Part shown: positions 1 to 27,770 of the stretch, piece by piece
Layout: each line of letters begins with the position of its first letter
Numbering within the stretch: the first letter of the stretch is position 1
Source of the DNA: Paratrimastix pyriformis
Taxonomy: Eukaryota > Preaxostyla > Paratrimastigidae
DNA length: 64,000 nt
Direction of reading: 5' to 3'
Assembly: GCA_027972325.1 (NCBI GenBank)
Contig: JAPMOS010000128.1
Span: 1-64,000, forward strand
Program-made: the position numbers and the translations under genes
The notes under the pieces: generated by a model
The model's input: only the letters and a program-made list of their open reading frames with translations
The model's database searches: none
Told to the model about the DNA's origin: nothing

Positions 1-95
1 TGATGATGATGATGAGGAGGAGGAGGAGGAGGAGGAGGAGAAGGAGGAGGATGGTTGGATGATGATTGGATGATGATCGGATGATGATGATGATC

Positions 96-153
<58 letters not shown>

Positions 154-269
154 CGGATGATGATCGGATGATGATCGGATGATGATCGGATGATGATCGG
201 ATGATGATCGGATGATGATCGGATGATGATCGGATGATGATCGGATGATGATCGGATGATGATCGGATG

Positions 270-301
<32 letters not shown>

Positions 302-302
302 C

Positions 303-339
<37 letters not shown>

Positions 340-340
340 C

Positions 341-398
<58 letters not shown>

Positions 399-470
399 CG
401 GATGATGATCGGATGATGATCGGATGATGATCGGATGATGATCGGATGATGATCGGATGATGATCGGATG

Positions 471-502
<32 letters not shown>

Positions 503-503
503 G
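1..503. repeat. (GAT)n microsatellite with GATCGGAT higher-order units
   Basis: The block is almost pure GAT repeats, interrupted regularly by CGGATGATGAT units and opened by a GAG-rich stretch. It carries GAT on the + strand, unlike the introns of the + strand genes that follow, where ATC is on the + strand. It may be an upstream intron of the golgin or intergenic DNA. Confidence 0.9.
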
Positions 504-928
504 ATATTTTCTGTGTGATGAGGTGCTGGATGTGTTGTGTGTGATGTGTGTGTCTTGCTCTGGTTCGTCTCTCCTGTGCACTGCGGATCCCCTGTTTTTC
601 TGCTGTGCTGGTGGCTGTTCGTGTTGGTCCGTCCCTCCTGTGCACTCCTGTGTTAGACACGCATTCCTCCTCTCATTATATATGTGTCCATGATCATATT
701 CTGGGAAACGACCGAATGTATCTGCGAAGGGTGCGCTTTGCCGAGATTTAAATATTCTGGGGCATCGGATCGAACGCTCTTGTTTGCTGTGCTGACTTGT
801 TCCCATGTCTGTGGTGATCCACAGAGCGACGAGCTTGTTGCTGCCCTCGGAGAAGGCCCTCCTTTAACGTTTCTTTCTTCCGCGATGTGCCCATGTGGTG
901 TGATGTGTGTGTGTGTGGTGATACACAG
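504..928. other. Region with no confident exon, upstream of golgin exons
   Basis: GT-rich DNA with two diverged copies of a short segment (around 566-590 and 628-652). Positions about 820-850 hold a degenerate copy of the beginning of the exon that starts at 929, including its acceptor. I see no other coding signal. Confidence 0.5.
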
Positions 929-2696
<1,768 letters not shown>

Positions 2697-2970
2697 CGAT
2701 GATGACTTAATGGGGAGTCATGAGAAACGCGCTGATGTTCAGTCATGATCGCTGTGTCCACTCTTTGTTTTATCGCTGTGTGATCGATTCCCGTTCCTCT
2801 GGATTGAGACGCACAGCCCGCCCGCCCTCATATTTTGACTGGGCGGTTGTGTACTGTCATTCCTTTTTTGCGGTGCAATACTATGATTTTGTGCGGATCA
2901 TCGGCGTGGCAGGGCGCCCCTGGGCGCCCCTGGGGTTGAATTGGGGGTTCGAAAAGCACGCGCCGACGAG
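2697..2970. other. 3' flank of LRR-A, left copy
   Basis: Intergenic DNA between the golgin stop and the 3' end of the minus-strand LRR-A gene. From about 2,745 it matches 60,373 onward in the same orientation, apart from a roughly 160-bp block present only at the right-hand site. It marks the outer part of the palindrome arm. Confidence 0.7.
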
Positions 2971-5291
2971 TCATTTTACAATGTTCGCCCCGGGCCAGCG
3001 ACCCTCCAGCTCGGCCACCCATTTCGACGAGACCCGGCCAACCTGACACAGGTTGGCCGCCGCCCCGACCAGCTCGAACCGGTCCATCGCCCAGCCCAGC
3101 GGTGCCTCGAGTTCCTCGAGCAGCGGACAGTCGAGCACCAGCGAGTGCAGCGTGGTCTGCCAACGGGCACCTGGAGGCGCAAGGTCGTCCGTGGTTGGGT
3201 TCTGGGGAAGCTCCAGGCGGCGCAGGGCCGGGCAGGCGAGGCAGAGGCTGGGCGCGGGGTGGTTGTCCAGCCGGAGCTCCGCGAGCCGGGGCAGCGCGCC
3301 CAGGGCGGCGGCAAGCTCGGGCCAGGAGGCGCGGCACGGAGTCGAGAGACCCCCGAGGAGGACTCGGCGCAAGGCCGAACCGTGGCGCCCCAGCAGGCAG
3401 GCCAGGAGGCAGGCTGGGTCCATGGCGGGGCAGCGGTCAATGTGAAGACTGTGGGGGGAACTGGCCAGGGTAAACGCGGTCAAGTCCCGCATCCGGAGCA
3501 GGCGAAGGCCTGCCAGGGCCGGGCAGTGCACGGCCAGCGTGCGGACGCTGGTGGCGGGGGAGTTTTCGGACAGTGTGAGCAAGCGGAGGCGGGGCGCCTC
3601 GACCCGAAGGTGCATCGAGGCGTTCCCTGCCAGATATTCCTTGCCGAGGGTCGCCGTGAAGGTCAAGTCCAGGGACTCCAGGCGGTCGATGGCCAGGACG
3701 GGGCTGCCTTCACCAGGGGACACCACCAGTTTGGCCCGGAGGTGACGCAGGGCAGGAGCTGCTTGAAACAGGATGGCAAGGTCATCGAACTGGGCAAGGC
3801 GCACTCCGTCCAGGTGCGTGACAGCGGGCCAGCCGGTTCGCAGGGCATCAAACAGGACCGCACGAGAGCCGTCGAGGTGCCCATACGAGGACGGTTGCTT
3901 GGCATAGGACACCCGGGTCAGCCGTGGCATCGGGCTGCACTCCGCCAAGTCCTGCTCGGCCAGTCCTGCGATCTGGCGCAGCTGCGGGCAGTTGAGGACC
4001 AGTGGGTATCGGTAGTACTCGGCGGTGGGCAGGGTGAGTGCCTCGAGCGCGGGAGGGCCAACGTGGCGCGGACGCCTAGATCCAGATCCATATTCAGGGT
4101 GCGCAGAGTGGGGCTGGCGAGGGAAATTGGTCTCTCGATGGGGCTCCGATGGTGCCGGTGGCCGCCGAACTTGGCCTCGTGGAGCCGGAGCGACTCCAGG
4201 CGGTGGAGCAGCCCCTGCGGGATCTCCGACAGGTTGAAGTCTGCACAACCACCGAGCCGGATGGACAGGTCCAGGTGGGTCAAGCCGGGACAGGCGGCCA
4301 GTGCCTCGAAGAGAGAGCCGGTGAGGCGGCAGCGGCGCAGGGAAACCGAGCGGAGGGTGGCCCGGTTGGCCTGCAGCATGGCGATCGCAAGCTCGGGGGT
4401 CTTCGGATGATCCATGATCTCGATGTCCTCCAACCGGCCGAACCCCTCGGCGCACAGTGGGCTCAGTTTGTTGGCGGGCACCTTCAGTTGGGTCAAATGG
4501 GGCCCGACACAGGCCAGAGTGCCGTCATCGCACTCCTCGAGGCCGAGCTGCTCGAGACGGGCCAGCGATCGGATGAAGAGCGCGAGTTTCTCATCCGAGG
4601 AGGCTGCGGGTAGGGACAGCCGTCTGAGCCGTGCGCACAGCGGTGCGTGGGGCGGGTTTGGGACCAGCAGTAAAGCCGGATCGAAGGGCAAACCGCCCCA
4701 GTCCACGGCCTCGAGACAGGGGCACAGCGCCAGGGCAGGCAGGACCGCTGTGGGATCGCAGGGCCGGCAGGTGGTCAGCTGAAAATCGACCAGGCCAGGG
4801 AGATGGCCCAAGATGCGTGGCAGGGCAGCCATCAACGAATCGCCCGTGGGGATGCGCAGCGTGGCCAGCTGGGTGTGCCCGGCGAAGGCCTCATCGACCC
4901 AGGGGGCATAGCCACCCACGGTGCGCCCGCAGCCCCACAGGCCCGGGTCACGAGAGGGCAGGGTCAGCTTAACGAGCCCCTTGCAGGGACCAATCAGAGC
5001 AGCCAGGGCATCCGCCGTGAGTGTGGGCAGCCGATCTTCTTCCTGTTTGATGTCATCGGGCATGTCGTCGAACGAGATCTGCCGTAAAGTCCCACGAATG
5101 GCCTGACGCGTCTCATGCGAGAGACCAAGAAGTTGAATGTACAAACGGAGGGCGTCCGCATCTTCACCACGCGACATAGCCCACAGGAGTTCGACCATAA
5201 ACCCAGCCAGAAATGGGTCTTCGCGAAAAAAAATCGAGTTATGGGTTGGCGAACATCCACAATCCAGACCGTCATCAGCAGAAAACATCAC
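2971..5291 (-). pseudogene. LRR-A, left-arm copy: F-box-like/LRR protein gene with a frameshift
   Basis: The minus-strand gene starts at 5291 (MMFSADDG) and reads cleanly to about 4054. There a 7-nt deletion relative to the right-arm copy shifts the frame; the rest continues in another frame to a stop at 2971. The protein would be about 770 residues. The N-terminal segment (FMVELLWAMSRGEDADALRL) is F-box-like without a clear Trp. The rest is irregular leucine-rich repeats of the form LPGLVxxxL, CPxLExL and LTHLDLS. Such proteins commonly act as substrate adaptors, but the function here is unknown. It lies head to head with the BTB gene at 5411. The deletion makes it a probable pseudogene unless it is an assembly error. 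Confidence 0.75.
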
Positions 5292-5410
5292 TCCGAGAGA
5301 CAGACACGGGCGACTGGATTAACGGGCTCTGACTGGGCCCTCTGCCGTACAGCCGGCTCGATCAACTCAGCCCCGGCAGTTCGCTCGGTTGTTCGTCAAA
5401 TCCAGCAATA
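5292..5410. promoter_or_regulatory. Divergent intergenic region, left arm
   Basis: Only 119 bp separate the start codons of LRR-A (minus) and the BTB gene (plus), so it probably holds a bidirectional promoter. The corresponding right-arm region (20,769-20,900) is 132 bp and recognisably similar. I see no clear TATA box. Confidence 0.5.
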
Positions 5411-13321
<7,911 letters not shown>

Positions 13322-14445
13322 CCGGTTGAGCTGAGGATGACTGATGAGGATGAGGATGAAGATGAGGATGAGGATGACTGATGAGGATGAGGATGATGGA
13401 TGATGATTGACTGGATGATGACTGGATGATGACTGGATGATGACTGGATGATGACTGGACGATGACTGGATGATGACTGGATGATGACTGGATGATGACT
13501 GGATGATGACTGGATGATGACTGGATGATGACTGGATGATGGCTGGATGATGACTGGATGATGACTGGATGATGATTTGGATGGGTGATGCTGCGGACTT
13601 CTCCCCTTTGCCTCTTATTCTCAAGTGCGCTCCATTGTAGCAACATATCGGTTGGAAAAAAGAACGTGCTCTCCGAGTGTGCGGGGGGGGGGGGGGGGGA
13701 TGGGGGGATGTGGATGGTACCCCGGTTGAGGACTCAGGAGGTTGTGTTGAGGGACAATCTACTGGACACGGGGTTCTAAGCCCATCGCCGGAGTGACGAC
13801 ACACTCGTCACTACAGATGGCCGCCGTGCTTGCCCTTCTCCTCTGCTTAGTGGGCGTGCAATTGTGCTCGGGGTAGAGAGAAGAGAGAACATGCTGTGTA
13901 TTTGCGAGGGCGCAGGCGACAAGTTCAAGAAGAAAGTTTACTCGCGCCTTCGCGCCATGCGTTACACTCCGGGGGGAGCCGGGCCAAATGACCCGTATGA
14001 TGGCTCCTCCCGGCCGGGGGCCCGCCTGGTGGCGGGGCCGCCCGGTGATGGGTGTGGGTGTTGGGGAGGGGTGCTCACGAAAGGTAGTATTGATGGGACA
14101 GTTTCGATTATCGGTCCACTGGCATCATCATCCCGTCTTTGTCCAGGCATGGCCACTCCAGATAAATCACCACGCAACAAATTTTGCCACTGGCCAAACG
14201 CCAAGTCTACGGCATCGACTCTGATAAACCGATCGCCACGGTGAAGTGCGACCCAGTTTCAAATGATCGTTACCATTTTTCGTTCTCGAACCTTCCACCG
14301 GGAAACGACTCGTTCTTCGGTTTTGCGGTCTGAGTTTGGACCTGATGATCGAAGTCTCGTATCGGCGGCTATTTCTTTGAGGATCGCCATGCTTGACTAA
14401 AACGGATCGGTTGATCACATCCACACTAGAGCCGAGCATTCCCCG

Positions 14446-14479
<34 letters not shown>

Positions 14480-14696
14480 AGCCCCCCACACACACACACA
14501 CACAACAACAACCCAGCGCACGTTCTTGCCAACCGAATCTGTTGATACATGGTGGCGCACTACAACATGCGCGTGACCCGGAAAATCCAATGGGAGAAAG
14601 AGGAGAGGCGAAGGAGAGAATCATCACAACTTGATCGCTCGCAGCCCATCCAGAGAACGCCAACGCCAACGTCACTCCTCGACGTCGTCATCATCC
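13322..14696. other. Palindrome spacer between the two BTB genes
   Basis: About 1.4 kb between the convergent 3' ends of the BTB genes. It holds the repeat tail above, a G run (about 13,682-13,699), a dispersed repeat (13,891-14,013), and a 31-nt C run (14,446-14,476). The ORFs here have no recognisable protein signature. Confidence 0.7.
13891..14013 (+). repeat. Dispersed repeat, copy 1
   Basis: About 123 bp nearly identical to the reverse complement of 60,589-60,715. At the second site the block interrupts sequence that is continuous in the left palindrome arm, so it behaves like an inserted short element. I see no terminal inverted repeats or A-tail. Confidence 0.6.
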
Positions 14697-20768
<6,072 letters not shown>

Positions 20769-20900
20769 TGCTGGATGGATTTGACGAACAACCGAGCGAA
20801 CTGCCGGGGCTGAGTTGATCGAGCCGGCTGAACGGCAGCCCGCCCGCAGGCAGCCCAGTCAGAGCCCGTCAATCCAGTCACTCGTTCGTCTCTCGGAGTG
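20769..20900. promoter_or_regulatory. Divergent intergenic region, right arm
   Basis: 132 bp between the ATG of the minus BTB gene (20768) and the ATG of LRR-A (20901), similar to 5,292-5,410. A shared promoter is inferred from spacing alone. Confidence 0.5.
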
Positions 20901-23033
20901 ATGATGCTTTCAGACAACGGTCTGGATGTAGATGTTCATCAAATCCACAACACTATTTTTCACGAAGACCCCTTTCTGCCTGGATTTATGTTCGAGCTCC
21001 TGTGGGCCCTGTCACGTGGTGAAGATGCGAACACCCTTCGTTTGTATATTCAACTTCTTGGCATCTCGCACGGTACACGGCAGGCCATTCGTGGGACTTT
21101 ACGGCAGATCTCATTCGACGACATGGCGATCGGGTCATCGCCGGATGACATCAAACAGGAAGAAGATCGGCTGCCCCCACTCACGGCGGATGCCCTGGCT
21201 GCTCTGATTGGTCCCTGCAAGGGGCTCGTCAAGCTGTCCCTGCCCTCTCGTGACCCGGGCCTGTGGGGCTGCGGGCGCACCGTGAGTGGCTATGTCCCCT
21301 GGGTCGATGAGGCCTTCGCCGGGCACACCCAGCTGGCCACGCTGCGCATCCCCACGGGAGATTCGTTGATGGCTGCCCTGCCACGCATCTTGGGCCATCT
21401 CCCTGGCCTGGTGGATTTTCAGCTGACCACCTGCCGGCCCTGCGATCCCACAGCGGTCCTGCCTGCCCTGACGCTGTGCCCCTGTCTCGAGGCCGTGGAC
21501 TGGGGCGGTTTGCCCTTCGACCCGGCTTTACTGCTGGTCCCAAACCCGCCCCACGCACCGCTGTGCGCACGGCTCAGACGGCTGTCCCTACCCGCAGCCT
21601 CCTCGGATGAGAAACTCGCGCTCTTCATCCGATCGCTGGCCCGTCTCGAGCAGCTCGGCCTCGAGGAGTGCGATGACGGCACTCTGGCCTGTGTCGGGCC
21701 CCATTTGACCCAACTGAAGGTGCCCGCCAACAAACTGAGCCCACTGTGCGCCGAGGGGTTCGGCCGGTTGGAGGACATCGAGATCATGGATCATCCGAAG
21801 ACCCCCGAGCTTGCGATCGCCATGCTGCGGGCCAACCGGGCCACACTCCGCTCGGTTTCCCTGCGTCGCTGTCGCCTCACCGGCTCTTTCTTCGAGGCAC
21901 TGGCCGCCTGTCCCGGCTTGACCCACCTGGACCTGTCCATCCGGCTCGGTGGTTGTGCAGACTTCAACCTGTCGGAGATCCCGCAGGATCTGCTCCACCG
22001 CCTGGAGTCGCTTCGGCTCCACGAGGCCAAGTTCGGCGGTCACCGACACCACCGAAGCCCCATCGAGAGCCCAATTTCCCTCGCCAGCCCCACTCTGCGC
22101 ACCCTGAATATGGACCTGGATCTGGGCGTCCGCGCCACGTTGGCCCTGGACTGCCCCGCGCTCGAGTCACTCACCCTGCCCACCGCCGAGTACTACCGAT
22201 ACCCGCTGGTCCTCAACTGCCCGCAGCTGCGCCGGATTGCAGGACTGGCCGAGCAGGACTTGGCGGAGTGCAGCCCGATGCCATGGCTGACCCGGGTGTC
22301 CTATGCCAAGCAACCGGCCTCGTATGGGCACCTCGACGGCTCTCGTGCGGTCCTGTTTGATGCCCTGCGAACCGGCTGGCCCGCTGTCACGCACCTGGAC
22401 GGAGTGCGCCTTGCCCAGTTCGATGACCTCGCCAGGCTGTTTCAAGCAGCTCCTGCCCTGCGACACCTGCGGGCCAAACTGGTGGTGTCCCCTGGTGAAG
22501 GCAGCCCCGTCCTGGCCATCGACCGCCTGGAATCACTGGACCTGACCCTCACGGCTGCCCTCGGCAAGGCATTTTTGGCAGGGAACGCCTCGATGCACCT
22601 TCGGGTCGAGGCGCCCCGCCTCCGCTTGCTCACGCTGTCCGAAAACTCCCCCGCCACCAGCATTCGCACACTGGCCGTGCACTGCCCGGCCCTGGCAGGC
22701 CTTCGCCTGCTCCGGATGCGGGACTTGACCGCGTTTACCCTGGCCAGTTCCCCCCACAGTCTTCACATTGACCGCTGCCCCGCCATGGACCCCGCCTGCC
22801 TCCTGGCCTGCCTGCTGGGGCGCCACGGGTCGGCCTTGCGCCGAATCTTCCTCGGGGGTCTCTCCACGCCATGCCGCGCAGCCTGGATCGAGCTTGCCGC
22901 TGCCCTGGGTGCGCTGCCCCGGCTCACGGATCTCCGGCTGGGCAACCACCCCGCGCCCAGCCTCTGCCTCACCTGCCCGGCCCTGCGGCGCCTGGAGCTT
23001 CCTCAGGACCCAACCACGGACGACCTCGCGTGA
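20901..23033 (+). CDS. LRR-A, right-arm copy, truncated by an inversion breakpoint
   Basis: Open from ATG 20901 to TGA 23031-23033 (710 residues) with no frameshift. The N-terminus (FMFELLWALSRGEDANTLRL) is F-box-like; the rest is irregular LRRs (GPCKGLVKLSLP, LPGLVDFQL, CPGLTHLDLS, CPALAGLRLL). Relative to the left copy the last roughly 65 residues are missing. After DDLA the sequence switches at 23,030/23,031 to the middle of an array-type LRR gene, and the new joint itself makes the stop codon. The lost 3' end is found at 60,753-60,960 on the other strand. A 710-residue product could still be made. It is the better-preserved LRR-A copy upstream of the break. Confidence 0.82.
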   Translation: MMLSDNGLDVDVHQIHNTIFHEDPFLPGFMFELLWALSRGEDANTLRLYIQLLGISHGTRQAIRGTLRQISFDDMAIGSSPDDIKQEEDRLPPLTADALAALIGPCKGLVKLSLPSRDPGLWGCGRTVSGYVPWVDEAFAGHTQLATLRIPTGDSLMAALPRILGHLPGLVDFQLTTCRPCDPTAVLPALTLCPCLEAVDWGGLPFDPALLLVPNPPHAPLCARLRRLSLPAASSDEKLALFIRSLARLEQLGLEECDDGTLACVGPHLTQLKVPANKLSPLCAEGFGRLEDIEIMDHPKTPELAIAMLRANRATLRSVSLRRCRLTGSFFEALAACPGLTHLDLSIRLGGCADFNLSEIPQDLLHRLESLRLHEAKFGGHRHHRSPIESPISLASPTLRTLNMDLDLGVRATLALDCPALESLTLPTAEYYRYPLVLNCPQLRRIAGLAEQDLAECSPMPWLTRVSYAKQPASYGHLDGSRAVLFDALRTGWPAVTHLDGVRLAQFDDLARLFQAAPALRHLRAKLVVSPGEGSPVLAIDRLESLDLTLTAALGKAFLAGNASMHLRVEAPRLRLLTLSENSPATSIRTLAVHCPALAGLRLLRMRDLTAFTLASSPHSLHIDRCPAMDPACLLACLLGRHGSALRRIFLGGLSTPCRAAWIELAAALGALPRLTDLRLGNHPAPSLCLTCPALRRLELPQDPTTDDLA
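23030..23031. other. Left inversion breakpoint
   Basis: Up to 23,030 the sequence is LRR-A (ending CTCGCG). From 23,031 it is array-gene sequence (TGACCAGCCTGG). The reciprocal joint is at 60,960/60,961. The array bases TG occur at both joints, so only 1-2 bp were duplicated and nothing was lost. Confidence 0.8.
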
Positions 23034-24296
23034 CCAGCCTGGAGCTCGATCTGGGGCCGACCGGCTTTATCCCCCCAAACTCGCTGCTGAACCGTCTTGA
23101 GCATCTCGCTTTGTCTGCCAAACCGAAAGTCTTCGATTCGATCGGCATCACCAGCGAGCGCCTCCGGTCGCTGTGCCTCCACCTGACCATAGGACCTTCG
23201 GCCACCGTGACCCTGGACTGCCCCGCCCTGGAGACCATCACCGGCCTGCCGCGGGAGGAGGGTGACGAGCCGTACGATCTGGAATGTCCCCGGCTGAGTT
23301 CCGTCCAGGGGTACGATCTGGTCCTGGAATGCCCCCGGCTGCGCTCCGTCCAGGGGCTCCCAGCGACCGCGAACGTGCTACTGCCCCCAGTCATGCCCGA
23401 CCTGGTGATGGTCGAAGCAGCAGCGGAGGAGCCCGGCCGCGAGCCCCCCTGGCTGCCCACGCTGCTGGCCGCGGCACCCCGCCTACGCGAGGCGCGGCTG
23501 GACCGGGTGTATCTCGGCTCCGGGGGAACTCTGGCCCGGCTGCTTGCCTCACGCACCTTGACCCACCTTCAAATCAGGCTGGGGACGGGGCGCTTCCACC
23601 CTCGAGCATCCTGAAGGAGGGCAGCTGCTCTTGCCTGCCCAGCTGACGCATGCCGACATCACGATGCCCATGTGCGGGAGCTGGGCGCAGCAGATTGTGG
23701 CCCGGGGGTTGCGCAGCCTCCGCTTGCATGGCTTGGCTGACTCATTACGGGTGACTGTCATCTGCCCGGCCCTGACCTCCCTCACCATCGACCTGGGCGG
23801 CCGTGTGGCCTTTGTGGTGGCTCAGGGGACCCCTCGTTTCTTCATGCTCGACGGCTGCGATGAGGCGGTGGGCCCCAGCCTTGTGGCCTTCCTCTCCTCC
23901 ACGGGCGGGGCGGCGGCTCGCCTGCGCCGCGTGGCTCTTCGACGGATCGAGACGGGTCCATGCTGGCCCCAAATCATGGCGGCCCTGGCGGGATTGCCCC
24001 TGCTGGCCAGCCTGGTTCTCACGAACACTGGCTCCCCCGCCGCCACTGTCGTTCCATTCTCGCTGTCCAGCCCCTCCTTGCGGCACCTGTGCATCCGCTT
24101 TCTCCAAGTCTCCGCGCTGGAGCTCAACTGCCCCCTGCTGGAGGAGCTCTGGGCCTCCTTCGAAGACATCCGCCGATTCGCCCTGATCGGGCCTGCCCCC
24201 AGACAGGGCACCATGCGCCGCATTGGGCACAGCCGTTCTGTCACCTGGGCCGCGCAGATGGAGCGACTGTTCCCCGGGGCCACCGTTGAGCGGTGA
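23031..24296 (+). pseudogene. Array LRR gene copy 0, 3' part only
   Basis: Corresponds to the 3' half of the array gene (from TSLELDLGPTG to the conserved C-terminus FPGATVER). It has no start, being cut off from its 5' half by the inversion; that half is at 60,961-62,064 on the minus strand. Two single-base deletions in G runs (near 23,583 and 23,614) also shift the frame relative to copy 2. Confidence 0.8.
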
Positions 24297-24852
24297 CACA
24301 AGAGACCCAGGCCCCGACCCGCCCCCTACCCACTCCTTCCCTCCTCCGCATCGTTGAGGACTTTCTCATCGCTTTTTTTTTTTCACTTGGGACCCTTGTA
24401 AATGAAACCGGTACTTTTGGCTCTCCCTCGTGGCCAATTCGGGTCGGGAGGTCCGCCCCCACAAATCACCCGCCCGGAGAGGGAGAGGCTGTGTTATCGA
24501 GGCATTGCGCAGGACGTCATCAGTCTCTCGCTTTCCCTCCTGTACCAAAAATTTTGCCGTTCATCCCAATACGCCGCGCGTTCTGGGGGGGGGGGGGGGG
24601 GGGGGGGGGTGGTTCGTCCAATAATTCATGATAAACGTGTTGGCCCGGGAATAGGATCAAAAGCCGGAGAGAACACAGAGGCACCACCGACGACCACCAC
24701 ACCGCTTTGGCCAAACGGACTCGCCGGAATTCAACCGCCTCGCTCGGTGGGCTCGGGCAGCCTGGCCCTGACCCGGACAGGAACCAATTTGCCCTCTTTG
24801 CGCCGGCTCGGTCTGAAGGTCCTGGGGGAAGAGCGATCCTGCCGGAAGGATA
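24297..24852. other. Array unit 5' flank with poly-G tract (unit 1)
   Basis: Intergenic part of the 2.92-kb unit. It contains a T run near 24,371 and a 25-nt G run at about 24,585-24,609, roughly 240 bp before the ATG. The same layout recurs before every unit, with G runs of 25, 23, 21, 22, 21 and 20 nt in units 1-6 and 16 nt before LRR-B. It probably contains the promoter. Confidence 0.6.
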
Positions 24853-27219
24853 ATGGAGGACTCGAAGGTCTGCTCCGCTCTTCGTTTGCCTCTTCTCGTT
24901 AAAACGCTTGCAATCCCAGAGAGCACGGGCAGGAGATGCAACCGAGCAAGAAGCGGATCATCACTTTCTTGAACATGCTCCGTCCGAACTCCTGCGTGCC
25001 ATCGTCGAGGCCTCCGATTGGGCTCTTCGCACATACGCGGCACTAATTGGCCTTTCGCAACGCACCCGCGCTCGCCTGCTCGGCACCCTCCGTGAGATGT
25101 CATTTGAGAACCCCGATCATGTCGACCCGTATGAGCGCGGGACTCTCGCCTCACCCCGACCGCCAATGCCATGGCGGCTTTACTGGGCCCATGCAAGACC
25201 CTCGTCAAGTTGTCCTTCCCCAATGAGTCCGAATCCCTTCTGCAGGAGGATGCGCCGCTCCTGTTTGGGTGTGGCGCCACCGCGGCCGCCTGCGCCGCCT
25301 GGGTGGATGAGGCCTTCGCCGGCCATGGCCGGCTCACCTCGCTGCGACTGCCTCGAGAGCCGTTCCTTCCTGCCCTCGGGCGCATCCTGGGCCACCTGCC
25401 CGGGCTGGTGGAGCTGCACATCATGTACCCCCCGTTCGGCGGCTTCGCAGCCAGCTTCGACAGAGCGCCTGCGCCAGACGTTCTTCGAATCACATCTACC
25501 CTACGCGGCTCGATGCCGCCAGCCCTGCGCGTACTCCGGCTTGACTTCCCGTGCTTGGCCAGGCCCTTGAGGATCTTGTGGCTGCCCTGGCGCCCTGCGC
25601 GGGGACCCTCGAGGAGCTCGACGTCGCTCGGTGCGAGTTGGGGGAGGTCCAGGATTTTCTCGGCCGCTTTCCGTCCATCAGCCGGCTCACACTGGGGCCC
25701 ATCGTGGTCGGCGACCTGCAGCCCGTGGCAGCCCGGTTGACTCAGCTGACCGTCCGCGACCTGTTTGACAGGAAGCTGCTCGCTCTGCCGAATGGCGGCG
25801 GCCTACTGGAGTCTCTCAAAGTCGACTTCTGTTCGGGTCAGAAGGCCGTCGCCTGCCTCCTGCCACCCAACCAGGACACCCTACGGCACATTGCGTTGGG
25901 CTCGCCGTGGGAGGACGAGGCGGCAGTGGATCTGCTGTCATCCCTGCCCCACCTGACCAGCCTGGAGCTCGATCTGGGGCCGACCGGCTTTATCCCCCCA
26001 AACTCGCTGCTGAACCGTCTTGAGCATCTCGCTTTGTCTGCCAAACCGAAAGTCTTCGATTCGATCGGCATCACCAGCGAGCGCCTCCGGTCGCTGTGCC
26101 TCCACCTGACCATAGGACCTTCGGCCACCGTGACCCTGGACTGCCCCGCCCTGGAGACCATCACCGGCCTGCCGCGGGAGGAGGGTGACGAGCCGTACGA
26201 TCTGGAATGTCCCCGGCTGAGTTCCGTCCAGGGGTACGATCTGGTCCTGGAATGCCCCCGGCTGCGCTCCGTCCAGGGGCTCCCAGCGACCGCGAACGTG
26301 CTACTGCCCCCAGTCATGCCCGACCTGGTGATGGTCGAAGCAGCAGCGGAGGAGCCCGGCCGCGAGCCCCTGGCTGCCCACGCTGCTGGCCGCGGCACCC
26401 CGCCTACGCGAGGCGCGGCTGGACCGGGTGTATCTCGGCTCCGGGGGAACTCTGGCCCGGCTGCTTGCCTCACGCACCTTGACCCACCTTCAAATCAGGC
26501 TGGGGGACGGGGCGCTTCCACCCTCGAGCATCCTGAAGGAGGGGCAGCTGCTCTTGCCTGCCCAGCTGACGCATGCCGACATCACGATGCCCATGTGCGG
26601 GAGCTGGGCGCAGCAGATTGTGGCCCGGGGGTTGCGCAGCCTCCGCTTGCATGGCTTGGCTGACTCATTACGGGTGACTGTCATCTGCCCGGCCCTGACC
26701 TCCCTCACCATCGACCTGGGCGGCCGTGTGGCCTTTGTGGTGGCTCAGGGGACCCCTCGTTTCTTCATGCTCGACGGCTGCGATGAGGCGGTGGGCCCCA
26801 GCCTTGTGGCCTTCCTCTCCTCCACGGGCGGGGCGGCGGCTCGCCTGCGCCGCGTGGCTCTTCGACGGATCGAGACGGGTCCATGCTGGCCCCAAATCAT
26901 GGCGGCCCTGGCGGGATTGCCCCTGCTGGCCAGCCTGGTTCTCACGAACACTGGCTCCCCCGCCGCCACTGTCGTTCCATTCTCGCTGTCCAGCCCCTCC
27001 TTGCGGCACCTGTGCATCCGCTTTCTCCAAGTCTCCGCGCTGGAGCTCAACTGCCCCCTGCTGGAGGAGCTCTGGGCCTCCTTCGAAGACATCCGCCGAT
27101 TCGCCCTGATCGGGCCTGCCCCCAGACAGGGCACCATGCGCCGCATTGGGCACAGCCGTTCTGTCACCTGGGCCGCGCAGATGGAGCGACTGTTCCCCGG
27201 GGCCACCGTTGAGCGGTGA
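24853..27219 (+). pseudogene. Array LRR gene copy 1, frameshifted
   Basis: Exon 1 (24853-24867, MEDSK), a 52-nt intron with a GTCTGC donor, then the main exon from 24920. It is almost identical to copy 2 except for short homopolymer deletions: one C near 25,150, one C near 25,547 and two C near 26,368. These break the frame. Either a recently dead copy or a consensus error in an array that is hard to assemble. Confidence 0.75.
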
Positions 27220-27770
27220 CACAAGAGACCCAGGCCCCGACCCGCCCCCTACCCACTCCTTCCCTCCTCCGCATCGTTGAGGACTTTCTCATCGCTTTTT
27301 TTTCACTTGGGACCCTTGTAAATGAAACCGGTACTTTTGGCTCTCCCTCGTGGCCAATTCGGGTCGGGAGGTCCGCCCCCACAAATCACCCGCCCGGAGA
27401 GGGAGAGGCTGTGTTATCGAGGCATTGCGCAGGACGTCATCAGTCTCTCGCTTTCCCTCCTGTACCAAAAATTTTGCCGTTCATCCCAATACGCCGCGCG
27501 TTCTGGGGGGGGGGGGGGGGGGGGGGGTGGTTCGTCCAATAATTCATGATAAACGTGTTGGCCCGGGAATAGGATCAAAAGCCGGAGAGAACACAGAGGC
27601 ACCACCGACGACCACCACACCGCTTTGGCCAAACGGACTCGCCGGAATTCAACCGCCTCGCTCGGTGGGCTCGGGCAGCCTGGCCCTGACCCGGACAGGA
27701 ACCAATTTGCCCTCTTTGCGCCGGCTCGGTCTGAAGGTCCTGGGGGAAGAGCGATCCTGCCGGAAGGATA

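Noticed and set aside
13864-14244. 126-codon ORF in the palindrome spacer
   Set aside because: It overlaps the dispersed repeat and has no conserved domain. The matching frame at 60,600 shares only the repeat part.
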